A stretch of 64,000 nt of DNA from Bacteroidota bacterium (GTDB lineage: Bacteria; Bacteroidota; Ignavibacteria; Kapaibacteriales; NICIL-2). The translations under genes and the position numbers were made by a program. The stretch spans positions 62,001 to 126,000 of the forward strand of contig JAIBAE010000002.1 of NCBI GenBank assembly GCA_019695345.1, given 5' to 3'. How positions within the stretch are numbered: position 1 is the stretch's first letter; each line of letters begins with the position of its first letter. Below are positions 36,333 through 46,648 of the stretch, piece by piece. The notes beneath the pieces were generated by a model that did no database searches, was not told the DNA's origin, and worked only from the letters and a program-made list of their open reading frames with translations.

Positions 36333-37394
36333 TTAAACTTTTTCTATAATAAACGAGCTAATGCGTTCGGGTGCAGGTAAACCACTTACCGATGAAGGAA
36401 GCGCTACTTTTTGTCCGCTATTTTTTATAGAGCGTTCAGCAGCTTCTAAGATTGCTGTTACATCGCGCCCTGCATAACCATCGCAAATTGGTTTTTCGCC
36501 GGTTTTAATACAATGAATAAAATGTGCGGCTACTTCGGCAAGTGCTTCTTTGTTACTTGTTTGTGGTGCCCACATATCACCTGCACGGTATTGTACGCGT
36601 AAATCGTATTCACCTTCTTTAGAATTGAGGTTTACACCTTTATCGTACACGCGAACCTTTTCGCTTGTTTGCATGTCATCGTAATAAATCATTTTATCGC
36701 TACCACCTACACAGATAGTTCTGATTTTTACAGGCGAGAGCCAATTTACGTGGAAGTGTGCAATGATGTGTTCATCGTAAAACACCGTCATGTACGCAAT
36801 GTTCTCCATACCGTAGTAGTGTTTCATTCCTGTTGCAGAAACTGCAATTGGGCGTGCCTGAACAAGGTAGTTTAATATGGAAATGTCGTGCGGTGCTAAA
36901 TCCCAGATTACATTAACATCCGGCTGAAACAACCCAAGGTTTGCACGAACAGAATCGAAATACATTACATCACCAATTTTGCCTTCGTCAATGATTTCTT
37001 TCATTTTTTGTACGGCACCTGTAAACAGGAATGTGTGATCGACCATTAAGGTTAAGCCAAAATGTTCTGCAATGGTAATTAAGTCTTCGGCTTCTTGTAC
37101 CGTTCTGGTAAATGGTTTTTCCATAATTACATGCTTACCACTTTCCAATGCTTTCCGTGCAAGATTGTAATGCGTATACACAGGTGTTGCAATTGCAACA
37201 GCAGTAATAGTGGGGTCGGCGTAAATTTTATCTACGTCTGTTTCTGTTTTTATTCCCGGGAATTTACGGGCAGCTGCTTCCAAGCGCTCTGTGTTTTTAT
37301 CGCAAATTGTTACGCTTGTTACATTAGGATTACCTAAAAAGTTACGTACAAGATTGGGTCCCCAATAGCCTAATCCAATTACTGCAATGTTCAT
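36333..37394 (-). CDS. Gfo/Idh/MocA family oxidoreductase
   Basis: The 353-residue NAD(P)-dependent enzyme has the Rossmann motif IGLGYWGPNLVRNF (~5-18), the EKPFTR motif (~93-98) and a C-terminal substrate domain with DLAPHDISILNYL (~170). Such enzymes often act on nucleotide sugars, for example UDP-GlcNAcA 3-dehydrogenases in surface glycan pathways. The substrate is not known. A T9SS cargo gene lies upstream on the same strand, separated by a terminator. Confidence 0.9.
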   Translation of the reverse strand: MNIAVIGLGYWGPNLVRNFLGNPNVTSVTICDKNTERLEAAARKFPGIKTETDVDKIYADPTITAVAIATPVYTHYNLARKALESGKHVIMEKPFTRTVQEAEDLITIAEHFGLTLMVDHTFLFTGAVQKMKEIIDEGKIGDVMYFDSVRANLGLFQPDVNVIWDLAPHDISILNYLVQARPIAVSATGMKHYYGMENIAYMTVFYDEHIIAHFHVNWLSPVKIRTICVGGSDKMIYYDDMQTSEKVRVYDKGVNLNSKEGEYDLRVQYRAGDMWAPQTSNKEALAEVAAHFIHCIKTGEKPICDGYAGRDVTAILEAAERSIKNSGQKVALPSSVSGLPAPERISSFIIEKV

Positions 37395-37551
37395 AATGTG
37401 TCCTTACGGATATTGATAGTGATATGATGTAGTTTCATCCTTGAAAACAGTTTTATGTAGGTAGGGCAAGCAACATGCCAGTTTTTATAGATTCGGCTAT
37501 TTGCGCCACTGCAGCAGGCGATATGCAGAAAAGCAGTTTGTGGTATAGAAT

Positions 37552-37580
37552 AAAAAAGCCGGACAGAAACTGCCCGGCTT
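37552..37580 (-). terminator. Rho-independent terminator of the Omp28-like gene
   Basis: AAGCCGG/CCGGCTT stem followed by six T residues in the minus direction, about 40 bp after the stop. Confidence 0.88.
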
Positions 37581-37618
37581 GGTTCGGAATAGAAGGTTTC
37601 CCTTCCTATGTTTCCAGA

Positions 37619-40150
37619 TTATTTTACTAATACAACAGGAACGTATGTGCTTGTTGTACCGGTTGTAACTACAACACGGTATGTACCTGCAGCAATTGCA
37701 GCACCGCTTAATGTAGCATTGTATGCTCCCGGAGCCATAACACCATTTGCTAATGTAGCAACTGTATTACCTAAAGCATCAACAACATTAACTGATACCG
37801 ATTGAGGTGTAGCACCGCCAACTGTATAATTAATTTTTGTTGATTCTGAGAATGGGTTAGGACCAGCTGAAACACTTAATACACCGTCGCCACTTGTGCC
37901 CGGTTCAACTGAACTTGTTTTAACACCTTGAAGAAGTAAACCTAAGCTCTTTTCGCCGGAAACAGCATTTGATTTAATTGTACAGAATGAGATTTGATCG
38001 CCTTCTTCTTTGGCTGTACATTCGATAGTAAGTGTTTTGGTTGTACCTCCGGCAACTGTAAATGGGAATGTAACATTACCACCAAGTTTAAACCAACCCG
38101 GCATTGATTCATCCCATGTAATTTCAGACACTACAAGGTCTGCTTTACCGGTATTTTTGATATCAAATGTTTTTGATACTGTTTTACCAACACCAACTTT
38201 ACCAAAATCAACTGTTTCACCGGCATTATCACCTAAAACAGCAATGTCTGCTGTTGGTGTTGCAGCAGCAGTAACCCAATCAATAATTTTATTGATAAAT
38301 GCATTACGGGCAGCTGCAGCAGGAATTGCTTCTGGGCTGAATGTTAAGTATATAGCGCGAGCATCACCTTTTTGTGCGCGAACACCGCCAATTAAATTAG
38401 CATTTTCGTATGTCAAGAATGCTTTGCCTGTACCTGAGGTATTAAGTGTAACTGCATCTGTGTAGATGTTATAATATGGGAACGCCTGTGTAGGTTGGTT
38501 TGTTGTGATTTTTAAACCATTACCTAACTCATCACCCGAAACACCATTTACTGCAAATGAGTTAATTGCTGTAATCTGACCGGATGTATTTAATGTAACA
38601 CGTTGAATAGGATTACCTGTACCGGTTATACCAAACATGTTTGTCATGTATGATTTCATAGCGGGCGATGCGTTTGCTGATTTAAATGTATTGTATGCTG
38701 ATAACTCACCGGAAATAATTACGCGTTTACCTGCATTCATAGCATCGGTTAACGCATTAGCCAAATCTGTGTTGCTTAAGTATTTGTCGCGGCTATTAGC
38801 AAAATCCATTGGTAAAATCATCAAGTCGAAGTTCGACAAAGTATAGTTTGTCATGATGTCTGTTGTTAAAGGCATCATAACCGTATTGTCTTTGAACTTT
38901 GCTTTAGACATCATGTTTGTATAATACGCCGCGCTAACAGCTTCATCTGCCTGCATACCTGTAAATATTACATTTTTAGCACTCTCGGAGAGTACATAGT
39001 AATCTGTGTTCGTTTCGATACCGATAACACCACCGCTTACTTGTGGCATACAAGAAACATTAACTTTTGCAAAAGCAGCTACAGCATCGTTTTTAATAAC
39101 AATATTAGCTTTTGCTTTACCACCAGCAGGTATAGTTAACGTTGCAGGATTAACGCTTACATTCCATGAAGCTGGAATTATGCTATTTGTAGTATTAACA
39201 GAAAGGTTTACTGTTACTGAATTTGCATTTGAATTTGTTACTTCTACTTCGCTTTTAAAATCAGCGGTGTTAGAAGGAACTTTACCAAAGTTGGTAACGG
39301 TTGCAATGTCTGCTTTAATACGAGCACCTGCAATTAATTCAATCTTATCAGCATTAACTACTACGCGGTCGTTCTTATTAGCTGAATTAGCTTTCTGAAC
39401 TAACCCAACTAAATATACATTTGCAGCATTATACTTTGAATTTAAAGTTAATGTGTATGTTTTTGTGAATGTGCTTCCATTAGCGGGGTTAGAGGTAATA
39501 ATTCCCGACTCACCCCATGCGCCGCCAACCATTTCGCGAACAACATAGCGGTGTTTGAAACCTGGCATTACATCACCTTTACCATAATATGGATGGCCTG
39601 AAGTATTGTTCAAATAGCTATGCTGATCATAATCTGGGCTTGGTCCTGTAACTTCATCTTCTACAATATAAAGGTTAACATTATAGTCACCAGTCATAGC
39701 TTGCTTAAATACAGTCTCCAAATCAACCGTAAGCTGGCGTGTTGTTTGGTTATATGTGCGGTTTTTTAAAGTTACCGCAGCTTCAACCGGAGCATTTAAA
39801 CGTGCAGCAATCGCACTTGCCCATGTACCACGATTTAAACCAACAGCAGAACCACCTGTAGGAATTCTGCGGTCAACTGTACCACTTGGGAAACTGGTAA
39901 TATACGCTGCTGTTAACTCTGTTTCGGCAGCAATTTTCATCGGATCGCCATTGTGGATAGCAACCCAAATAACATCAGGGTTCTTATCAACAATACCCGC
40001 TGCAACTACTTCACCATCAGGACACCAACCGCACCATGCACCTGTATATTCCTCCAATAACGGACGATTTTTTTGCGCATTAGCACTAAGTGTAAAAAGA
40101 AATGCTACTGCAACAAGCAACCAGCTTTTCTTCAACGTAGAAAAATTCAT
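37619..40150 (-). CDS. Omp28-like T9SS cargo with thioredoxin-type CGWC motif
   Basis: The 843-residue exported protein has a signal peptide (to about SANA), then an Omp28/thioredoxin-like domain (~25-290) with EEYTGAWCGWCPDGE; CGWC is a redox CXXC. A beta-sandwich region follows, then a long middle with LILPMDFANSRD and a final HYDIN/ASPM-type Ig domain (~650-750, VDFGKVGVGKTVSKTFDI). The T9SS type A domain ends VPVVLVK. It may bind or reduce proteins at the surface. Start 40150 begins the signal peptide; the earlier ATG at 40210 is rejected. Confidence 0.88.
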   Translation of the reverse strand: MNFSTLKKSWLLVAVAFLFTLSANAQKNRPLLEEYTGAWCGWCPDGEVVAAGIVDKNPDVIWVAIHNGDPMKIAAETELTAAYITSFPSGTVDRRIPTGGSAVGLNRGTWASAIAARLNAPVEAAVTLKNRTYNQTTRQLTVDLETVFKQAMTGDYNVNLYIVEDEVTGPSPDYDQHSYLNNTSGHPYYGKGDVMPGFKHRYVVREMVGGAWGESGIITSNPANGSTFTKTYTLTLNSKYNAANVYLVGLVQKANSANKNDRVVVNADKIELIAGARIKADIATVTNFGKVPSNTADFKSEVEVTNSNANSVTVNLSVNTTNSIIPASWNVSVNPATLTIPAGGKAKANIVIKNDAVAAFAKVNVSCMPQVSGGVIGIETNTDYYVLSESAKNVIFTGMQADEAVSAAYYTNMMSKAKFKDNTVMMPLTTDIMTNYTLSNFDLMILPMDFANSRDKYLSNTDLANALTDAMNAGKRVIISGELSAYNTFKSANASPAMKSYMTNMFGITGTGNPIQRVTLNTSGQITAINSFAVNGVSGDELGNGLKITTNQPTQAFPYYNIYTDAVTLNTSGTGKAFLTYENANLIGGVRAQKGDARAIYLTFSPEAIPAAAARNAFINKIIDWVTAAATPTADIAVLGDNAGETVDFGKVGVGKTVSKTFDIKNTGKADLVVSEITWDESMPGWFKLGGNVTFPFTVAGGTTKTLTIECTAKEEGDQISFCTIKSNAVSGEKSLGLLLQGVKTSSVEPGTSGDGVLSVSAGPNPFSESTKINYTVGGATPQSVSVNVVDALGNTVATLANGVMAPGAYNATLSGAAIAAGTYRVVVTTGTTSTYVPVVLVK

Positions 40151-40437
40151 ATAACAACTCCTATTAGAATTGTGAAAAGAAAAAATGTGGAATATCTCAC
40201 TTATTTGCACTTGTCCCCATACTATACAATATGCAATACACTTTGCAAAAGTACTTGCATAGTGTTATTATTTATCCGTGGTAACCTCAAATTGCGTGTT
40301 TGGCAGGTAATAACCAAACAAAATTTTCGGTGTTTCACAACAGTATTACTTTTTTTTAAAATTTACTTTAATTATTTCTATTTCCTTATTCTATTTGTGC
40401 TTATCATCATTTTTCCGGTTTGATATTCAGCACCTTT

Positions 40438-41568
40438 TTACCTAAAGCCGTCAGTGAGTGCGCGCTCCAAATCCGCTATTAAATCGTAGGGGTGTTCTAA
40501 GCCAACCGAAAGGCGCAATAACGTTTGCGGAGTTGTTGAGCCGGCACCTTCCACCGATGCCCGGTGCTCAATTAAACTTTCTACTGCACCCAAGCTGGTT
40601 GCATGGGTAAACAGCTTTGTAGAGTTAGCTACATTCATTGCATCATTTCCATTTCCTTTTACCAAAAACGAAAGCATTGCTCCGGCGTGTTGCATTTGCT
40701 TACGGGCAATGTTATGTCCCGGATGATTCTCCAACCCCGGGTACAGCACATTTTCAACCTTTGGGTGATGTAACAGGAATTCAACTACACGCTCTGCCGA
40801 TTCCGATTGCGCTTTTACCCTTACAGGCATTGTTTTCAAACCGCGGGTGGCTAACCAACACTCAAACGGCGAAGGCACATTGCCTCCAACCATCTGTATT
40901 CTGGTAAACTGTTCAGCCAGGTCATTCTGTTTTTTTAATACTACTATTCCTTGTAAAACATCGCTGTGACCACCAATGTATTTAGTAGCCGAATGAAACA
41001 CAATATCACAACCAAGCTCTAACGGACGCTGTAAAATTGGCGTAGCCCACGTGTTATCGCATACCACCAAAGCACCTGCATTGTGTGCTATATCCGCAAC
41101 TGCTTGCAAATCGGTAATCTTAAGCATGGGGTTAGAGGGCGATTCCGTCCATACAAGTTTGGTGTTTGGCCGGATAGCTTGCTTTACCAGTTCCAGATTG
41201 GTAAAATCAACGCGCGAGTACGTTATACCAAAACGGGCAAAAAGCTCGTTTAGTTGCGCAACAACGCCATGGTACACATCATCGGGCAAAAGGATGTGGT
41301 CGCCCGAGCGAAGTGTTTGGATAATAGCCATAGATGCCGCCAAACCAGAAGCAAATGCAAAGGCACATTCGCCTTGTTCCAGATTTGCTACCGCATGTTC
41401 TAATGCTGTTCGGTTTGGGTTACTGTATCTGGAATACAGATGCTCTCTAAATGTACCATCGGGGTTACGTTGGAATGTTGTGCTTAAATAGATAGGCGGC
41501 GCAACAGCACCAAATTGGTCATCGTAAATCTCCGAGGCATGAACTGCGCGTGTTTCTGTGTGTTGCAT
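40438..41568 (-). CDS. cystathionine gamma-synthase/beta-lyase family enzyme
   Basis: The 376-residue PLP enzyme of the Cys/Met metabolism family has SRYSNPNRTALEHAVANLE (~45-63), FASGLAASMA (~70), VWTESPSNPMLKITD (~140), and the PLP lysine in HSATKYIGGHSD (~190). The C-terminal part has GGNVPSPFECWLATRGLKT and SLGAVESLIEHRAS. It should act on cystathionine or O-acylhomoserine in methionine/cysteine interconversion; synthase versus lyase cannot be told here. Start 41568 fits the usual N terminus. Confidence 0.92.
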   Translation of the reverse strand: MQHTETRAVHASEIYDDQFGAVAPPIYLSTTFQRNPDGTFREHLYSRYSNPNRTALEHAVANLEQGECAFAFASGLAASMAIIQTLRSGDHILLPDDVYHGVVAQLNELFARFGITYSRVDFTNLELVKQAIRPNTKLVWTESPSNPMLKITDLQAVADIAHNAGALVVCDNTWATPILQRPLELGCDIVFHSATKYIGGHSDVLQGIVVLKKQNDLAEQFTRIQMVGGNVPSPFECWLATRGLKTMPVRVKAQSESAERVVEFLLHHPKVENVLYPGLENHPGHNIARKQMQHAGAMLSFLVKGNGNDAMNVANSTKLFTHATSLGAVESLIEHRASVEGAGSTTPQTLLRLSVGLEHPYDLIADLERALTDGFR

Positions 41569-41643
41569 GGTGTATCCTTGTAATGTTTCGCAAAGATACA
41601 CGAGATTTGTTTTTTGGTAATTCCATTCTTTTGGGTTATCCGC

Positions 41644-41700
41644 CATTGCCGAAGCTACCGCGCCTACGCGGCAACACAGTCCGCTCCAACCCGCCAGAGG
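41644..41700 (-). repeat. family B intergenic repeat
   Basis: It contains CCGAAGCTACCGCGCC and CAACACAGTCC; the complement can form GCGG/CCGC. It resembles 61792 and 28093. Confidence 0.65.
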
Positions 41701-41827
41701 CGCTTTAGCTTAGAGGTATAACTATTTCAATACATGCAACATCTTGTAAATGAGATCCCTATTTATCCTCTATGGCTCAAACTCGATCTGTTTCTTACTC
41801 TTATCACGATGGCGTTGTTTCGTTGCA

Positions 41828-41893
41828 GACTCTTTCTCCCCGCAGCAGGACGTTGTGCTTTTGTTGGCAGTGCGGTGCGGCAATGCGTCAGCA
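41828..41893 (-). repeat. family A 63-bp structured element
   Basis: The TGCTGACGC box ends 6 bp beyond the stop of the 53-residue gene. Stem CCGCA/TGCGG; tail GGGAGAAAGAGTC. Confidence 0.82.
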
Positions 41894-41898
41894 AAAGA

Positions 41899-42060
41899 TT
41901 ATTCTTGTTGCTTACCATTTACCGAGCGTTCCTTATTGTTATTATCGGATTGTACCATTTGGCGCAACATCTCATGCCGAACAAGCACACGGGCATACTG
42001 GGCAAGAAGTTTTTCCTCGTCCGTTAAGGTTGATTGCTGTTTTTTAGGTTTGCGTGGCAT
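41899..42060 (-). CDS. small basic protein, unknown
   Basis: The 53-residue product begins MPRKPKKQQSTLTDEEKLLA and is highly charged, helical and without cysteine or signal peptide. I do not recognise it. It is supported by its protein-like composition and by a family A element lying 6 bp after its stop, the same spacing seen after many real genes here. It could bind nucleic acid or ribosomes, but that is a guess. Confidence 0.45.
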   Translation of the reverse strand: MPRKPKKQQSTLTDEEKLLAQYARVLVRHEMLRQMVQSDNNNKERSVNGKQQE

Positions 42061-42220
42061 GTAGTGTCCGGTTGTCTCCACACAAATTTCCATACTTTGG
42101 TTAATCTACTCTCTACTACTTCTGTACTACCTATGTTGGCGTACATTGTGCGTAACCAACCAAAGGCAACTGTGTTACTTGCCGGAGTTATGTTTAATGG
42201 TTAACTTTTAGGGGTATTTC

Positions 42221-45200
42221 ATGAAGCAACTTTTATCGGTTGCAGTATTGGTTTTTGTTTTGGTAACATGCGCCAATGCTCAACGCCCATATCCAATATT
42301 GTTTGTTACGGTAGTTCCTACTCCAAACGATTCCTCCACACAAACGGCGGCGTTTAGTAATCATATTACAAATCCGTATGCCGCACCCCGTGGCGGAGAT
42401 TTAATGATTCTGTATACCGATGGCACAAGCAAAAACCTTACAGCTACCGCCGGCTATGGCGTAGCAACAGGATTACAAGGAGCAAACGCCATCAGCGTTA
42501 GGGAACCATCGGTACATTGGAGTGGCAACAAAGCATTATTTAGTATGATTGTTGGGGCACCGGCAACTAAAGGCGATACTACAATCTTTTACTGGCAGAT
42601 ATACGAGATTACCGGGTTGGGTAAAAACGAAACTCCGGTTATTACCAAAGTTCCAAACCAACCTGCCAACTACAATAATACAAGTCCAATCTACGGAACC
42701 GACGACCGCATCATTTTTACAAGCGATAGACCTCTGAACGGTGCTACGCATTTATACCCTGCGTTCGATGAATACAAAAATCAACTTACCAACACAGGGT
42801 TATGGTCGTTAAACTCTGCAACGGGAGACTTACTATTGTTAGACCACTCGCCATCGGGTGACTTCACGCCAATTATTGATAGCTACGGCAGAGTATTGGT
42901 TATGCGTTGGGATAGATTACAACGAGATGGAACTGCCGATAAAGATGCACTTGGCACAGCCAACAAAGGTACCTTTAACTATACCGATGAAACTCCAAAC
43001 GGAACGCCACAGTACAACGTCCGTACAGAAACATTCCCCGAGCCACAAGGCTCGCGCACCGATTTACTTACCGGCACCAATATGGTTGGAATGGAGTTTA
43101 ACCGTTTCTCTCCGTGGCAGATAAACGAAGACGGCTCGGAACTTGAAACTATAAATCATATCGGCAGACATGAGTTCTTGCAATCATTCAATCGTGCAAT
43201 TAATGATGACCCCAATGTGGTTATCTTCAATTATGCAAATACAACCCGCAGTAACAGAAATCCTATTACTAACTTTTTGTATGTAAAAGAAGACCCCACA
43301 ACACCGGGAAGTTATATTGGAGTTGATTGCTTTCAGGCGGGAACTCACGCGGCAGGACAGATAGTAAAAGTAACGGCTTCGCCAAACCTCGACCCCGACC
43401 AATCAGTATTTACATATATAACGCACCGGACTACCTCGTTCTTTACATTCGAGGGTAACACCCCAAACACAAACCATAGCGGAATGTACCGCAACCCGCT
43501 ACCACTTTCTAACGGTTCTATCATTGCATCGCATTCGGTAAACACCTTTGCCGATAAAAATCTTGGCTCGCGAACATTTCCAATTTCTCGCTACGCATTT
43601 CGGCTAAAATCCTTAACGCTATCGGGCAGCGTTTACATTGCCGGACAGAACCTTACGCAAGGATTTAGCAAATCGCTGACGTATTACGACCCCGACTCAC
43701 TTGTAACATTCAACGGTGAGTTATGGGAGGTTGATGCAGTAGAAGTTCGCCCACGCGCAATACCTACAAAACGTACCGCAGTATTACCAAACATCGAGCA
43801 ACAAGTATTTACCGAAGAAAATGTTGACGAAACAAAATTCCGTTCATTCTTAACGCAAAACAAACTTGCCTTGGTTGTATCGCGCGATATCACACACCGC
43901 GATAAAACCGATAAACAGCAACCATTCTATTTGCGCGTTGCCGGAACAAACCATCAATCGGCTAACATCCCGCAAGGCAGTAAGGTGTACGATGTGTCGC
44001 ACATGCAATTTTACCAAGGCGATTACCTTCGCGGACAAGGAATGACTTCACCAAGTTCAACACCTCACCCGGGACGCCGCATTCTTGCTGTTAAAACTCA
44101 CGATGGCATGGCAAACAATCCAAACACCGGGGTTCCATCGGCTGTGCAGCTTGGCACCGATGGCTCTATGGCGGCTTTTGTTCCCGCAGGCAGGGCAAAC
44201 TCATGGCAATTAGTAGCACCAACAACAGCCACACCAATTGTACGCGAGCGGTATTGGGTAACATTCAAATCGGGTGAAATACGTGTGTGTGCTTCGTGTC
44301 ATGGAACCAACGATGCCGCAACAACACACTCAGACCCCGCACCACAAAACAAACCCGAAGCACTTCGCGATTTACTTAAGTTCTGGCGCGCAACAAACGT
44401 CCCCAATAAACTACAACTTTCAACTCCCGTTAATGGTGCTGTAAATCAGTTAACATCATTACAGTTAACATGGCAGTCGGCACCAAAGGCAACACAATAC
44501 CACATACAACTTTCTGCTACATCATCCTTTACAACAACAATCAAAGATGTTCAGCAATCAACCTTGGCCTTGGATGTATCTGGTCTTGCAGATGGCGCAA
44601 CCTATTACTGGCGTGCACAGGCAATTGGCGATTACGGCACGGGCGATTGGAGTGATACATGGAGCTTTACGGTAAAATCAAAACCAAACGGCGTGCTTGG
44701 CACTGTACAACTTGTATCCCCAACCGATGGGAAGAAATACTTACAAGTGTACGTACCTCTTACGTGGAGTGCCGTTGCCAATGCAGCAAAGTATCAAGTT
44801 CAACGTTCTAACACAACTACGTTTGCAGTATTAACCGATAACCTTTTTGTAACAGCAACTAATACAACAATCAATGCACTATTCCCAAAAACTACACATT
44901 ACTGGCGAGTACGTGCAATAAACAATACCGATACCGGCGCGTGGAGTACAACGTGGAAGTTTACGATAGCACCAGAACTACTAACAAGCACAGCACTAAT
45001 ATCACCGCCAAACAAATCGCAGAATGTTGTTCCGGCAACAACGTTGCTATGGAGCGAAAAAGCCGACGCTGAATCATATCACGTAGAAGTAACTTCTAAC
45101 GGTAAACCTGTTGCCGATACAGTAACAACATTAACATCGTGGAGCAGAGTATTTACAACCAACACATCGTATAACTGGCGTGTGCGTGCAATGAACCCCG

Positions 45201-45529
45201 CCGATAGCGGCGTATGGAGTGAAACATGGGAGTTCAATACCAACATTCCTGCATCGGTTACCGATGAACCCACAACCGATGCCAAGCTCTATCCTGTTCC
45301 CGCAGGCGAGCACTGCACCATAGAGTGGAATCAGCAACAAGCAGGCAACTGTAAAATTACTGTTACCGATATCCGCGGACGCGAAGTACTAAAAGTATTT
45401 GATGGTGCTATCGCCGACGGCACCCAACGCAAAGATATTTCTACTACCGCGCTTCCTGCCGGAGAGTACGTTGTTCGTATCTACACCGCAAATCGTATCA
45501 TACGATTAAAGATGATGATTGAACGATAG
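42221..45529 (+). CDS. large secreted heme-binding protein with FnIII domains and T9SS signal
   Basis: The 1102-residue product has a signal peptide (MKQLLSVAVLVFVLVTCANA). A long N-terminal region (~20-680) has propeller-like WSGNKALFSM and DDRIIFTSDRP strands and resembles the hydrazine synthase alpha middle domain group, a tentative match. VCASCHGTND (~690) is a c-heme motif. Three fibronectin type III-like domains follow (~725-1010; YYWRAQAIGD, HYWRVRAIN, YNWRVRAMN), then a T9SS type A domain to the end. It probably works at the cell surface in electron transfer or binding. It starts in open sequence without a clear partner and ends at a terminator. Confidence 0.78.
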   Translation: MKQLLSVAVLVFVLVTCANAQRPYPILFVTVVPTPNDSSTQTAAFSNHITNPYAAPRGGDLMILYTDGTSKNLTATAGYGVATGLQGANAISVREPSVHWSGNKALFSMIVGAPATKGDTTIFYWQIYEITGLGKNETPVITKVPNQPANYNNTSPIYGTDDRIIFTSDRPLNGATHLYPAFDEYKNQLTNTGLWSLNSATGDLLLLDHSPSGDFTPIIDSYGRVLVMRWDRLQRDGTADKDALGTANKGTFNYTDETPNGTPQYNVRTETFPEPQGSRTDLLTGTNMVGMEFNRFSPWQINEDGSELETINHIGRHEFLQSFNRAINDDPNVVIFNYANTTRSNRNPITNFLYVKEDPTTPGSYIGVDCFQAGTHAAGQIVKVTASPNLDPDQSVFTYITHRTTSFFTFEGNTPNTNHSGMYRNPLPLSNGSIIASHSVNTFADKNLGSRTFPISRYAFRLKSLTLSGSVYIAGQNLTQGFSKSLTYYDPDSLVTFNGELWEVDAVEVRPRAIPTKRTAVLPNIEQQVFTEENVDETKFRSFLTQNKLALVVSRDITHRDKTDKQQPFYLRVAGTNHQSANIPQGSKVYDVSHMQFYQGDYLRGQGMTSPSSTPHPGRRILAVKTHDGMANNPNTGVPSAVQLGTDGSMAAFVPAGRANSWQLVAPTTATPIVRERYWVTFKSGEIRVCASCHGTNDAATTHSDPAPQNKPEALRDLLKFWRATNVPNKLQLSTPVNGAVNQLTSLQLTWQSAPKATQYHIQLSATSSFTTTIKDVQQSTLALDVSGLADGATYYWRAQAIGDYGTGDWSDTWSFTVKSKPNGVLGTVQLVSPTDGKKYLQVYVPLTWSAVANAAKYQVQRSNTTTFAVLTDNLFVTATNTTINALFPKTTHYWRVRAINNTDTGAWSTTWKFTIAPELLTSTALISPPNKSQNVVPATTLLWSEKADAESYHVEVTSNGKPVADTVTTLTSWSRVFTTNTSYNWRVRAMNPADSGVWSETWEFNTNIPASVTDEPTTDAKLYPVPAGEHCTIEWNQQQAGNCKITVTDIRGREVLKVFDGAIADGTQRKDISTTALPAGEYVVRIYTANRIIRLKMMIER

Positions 45530-45556
45530 TCTATAATTCTATCATAACGATTACAT

Positions 45557-45586
45557 AAAGGGATGTGAGCTTTCACGTCCCTTTTT
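45557..45586 (+). terminator. Rho-independent terminator
   Basis: AAAGGGATGTGA/TCACGTCCCTTT stem (one wobble pair) followed by T residues, 28 bp after the large heme protein gene. Confidence 0.88.
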
Positions 45587-45819
45587 ACTAGAAACTGCTT
45601 CGGATTTAAATCCTGAAGTTACGATAGCTGTAAAAAAGTAGGCAATACAAGGCAATGCAGTACTAATGACCAAAAAAGTACTAAAGAATACCGCATAGCA
45701 TGGATATGTAAACACAGTAAGTTTTCGAGGACGCCGAGCAACGTGTACGAAAATAGCAAAGAGCTATACACGAGGAGAAAAAACAGTATTTCGCACGACA
45801 CATTACAAGAATCATTTAC
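45587..45819. other. gene-free AT-rich stretch
   Basis: I see no convincing gene or repeat here. It is part of the 386-bp convergent gap that ends with the family A element at 45820. Confidence 0.5.
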
Positions 45820-45882
45820 TGCTATCGCGTGACCGCACCGAGCGGTATATATACAACAACGTTGTTGTGCGGGAAAGAAACT
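45820..45882 (+). repeat. family A 63-bp structured element
   Basis: Six-base stem CCGCAC/GTGCGG with an inner palindrome AACAACGTTGTT. It sits between convergent genes. A degenerate second box (GTTATTGTGA) lies ~16 nt on. Confidence 0.88.
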
Positions 45883-45915
45883 CAATAAAGAAATACCTGT
45901 TATTGTGAATATCTG

Positions 45916-46569
45916 TTAGTAATTCATTTCCAACGCATCAAAGTCTTTAATGGCAGATAATTTCAGAAGTTCATGAATTACTATATTGTTTCGGGTTACT
46001 TTAAAAACCTCTTCACCTGCATCTGCGTCTTCCTTTGTGTTTTCTTTCACGATTTTCTTTTTTGTTAAAAAGTTGATGCTTGTTTCATTCAAAATAACCG
46101 GCCCCCTATCACTGCTTGCATCATACCCTATCAGTTCAAAGTCGTTACTCTTATATCTAAACGTGTACTTCCAATAACCATATCTACCGTGTGAATACTG
46201 TACATATAATTTACCGTTGCTTATTTCAACCGACAATTCCGGCGCATAATAAACGCCACCATCTTCATTCTCCGATGAAAAGCAATCGTAGTTCTTTACT
46301 ACAACTTCATAATGGTTGTTTTTATTAAACAATATGATTATACCTCTTCGGTTACGGTCAAGTTCTCCGCGGTATTCATCTTTTACTATATATTGTTTAT
46401 CAGTACCTTTAATAATAAGAACGCAATCATCTATTCCATCTTTATTGAGGTCACCATTTATACGTTCAAAAAGAATATACCCCTTAGGTATAAAGTCTGC
46501 TGGATTACTTTTAAGAACTTGATTATGATTTGTTTGTTGTTTGGCTGTAACAGTTGTTGCGTTGTGCAT
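45916..46569 (-). CDS. EF-hand/FG-GAP-like protein, unknown
   Basis: The 217-residue product contains INGDLNKDGIDDCVLIIKG (~45-63), a calcium-loop signature shared by FG-GAP and dockerin-like repeats, then beta-rich sequence with YSHGRYGYWKYTFRY. Such proteins are common and uncharacterised in Bacteroidota. A signal peptide is not evident from the chosen start at 46569; an upstream extension to 46668 is hydrophobic but would overlap the divergent DUF2087 gene. The start is therefore uncertain. Confidence 0.6.
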   Translation of the reverse strand: MHNATTVTAKQQTNHNQVLKSNPADFIPKGYILFERINGDLNKDGIDDCVLIIKGTDKQYIVKDEYRGELDRNRRGIIILFNKNNHYEVVVKNYDCFSSENEDGGVYYAPELSVEISNGKLYVQYSHGRYGYWKYTFRYKSNDFELIGYDASSDRGPVILNETSINFLTKKKIVKENTKEDADAGEEVFKVTRNNIVIHELLKLSAIKDFDALEMNY

Positions 46570-46648
46570 AGTTAGTGCAACACAATATCTTTTTGAATCA
46601 AAGCACAAGCTATATGTAGTAATCCATGTAAATAACAACGGAGCTACT

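Larger units (their letters stand above)
41569..41898. other. 330-bp gap with one family B and one family A repeat
   Basis: The gap holds a family B copy (41644-41700) and a family A copy (41828-41893). Several overlapping frames exist on the plus strand but none looks like a protein. Confidence 0.6.

Noticed and set aside
41734-42064. Several overlapping plus-strand frames of 90-104 codons
   Set aside because: They cross a family A repeat and overlap one another; the minus-strand 53-residue frame looks more protein-like.
45619-45885. 88-codon minus-strand frame
   Set aside because: It runs through a family A element and shows no protein-like composition.
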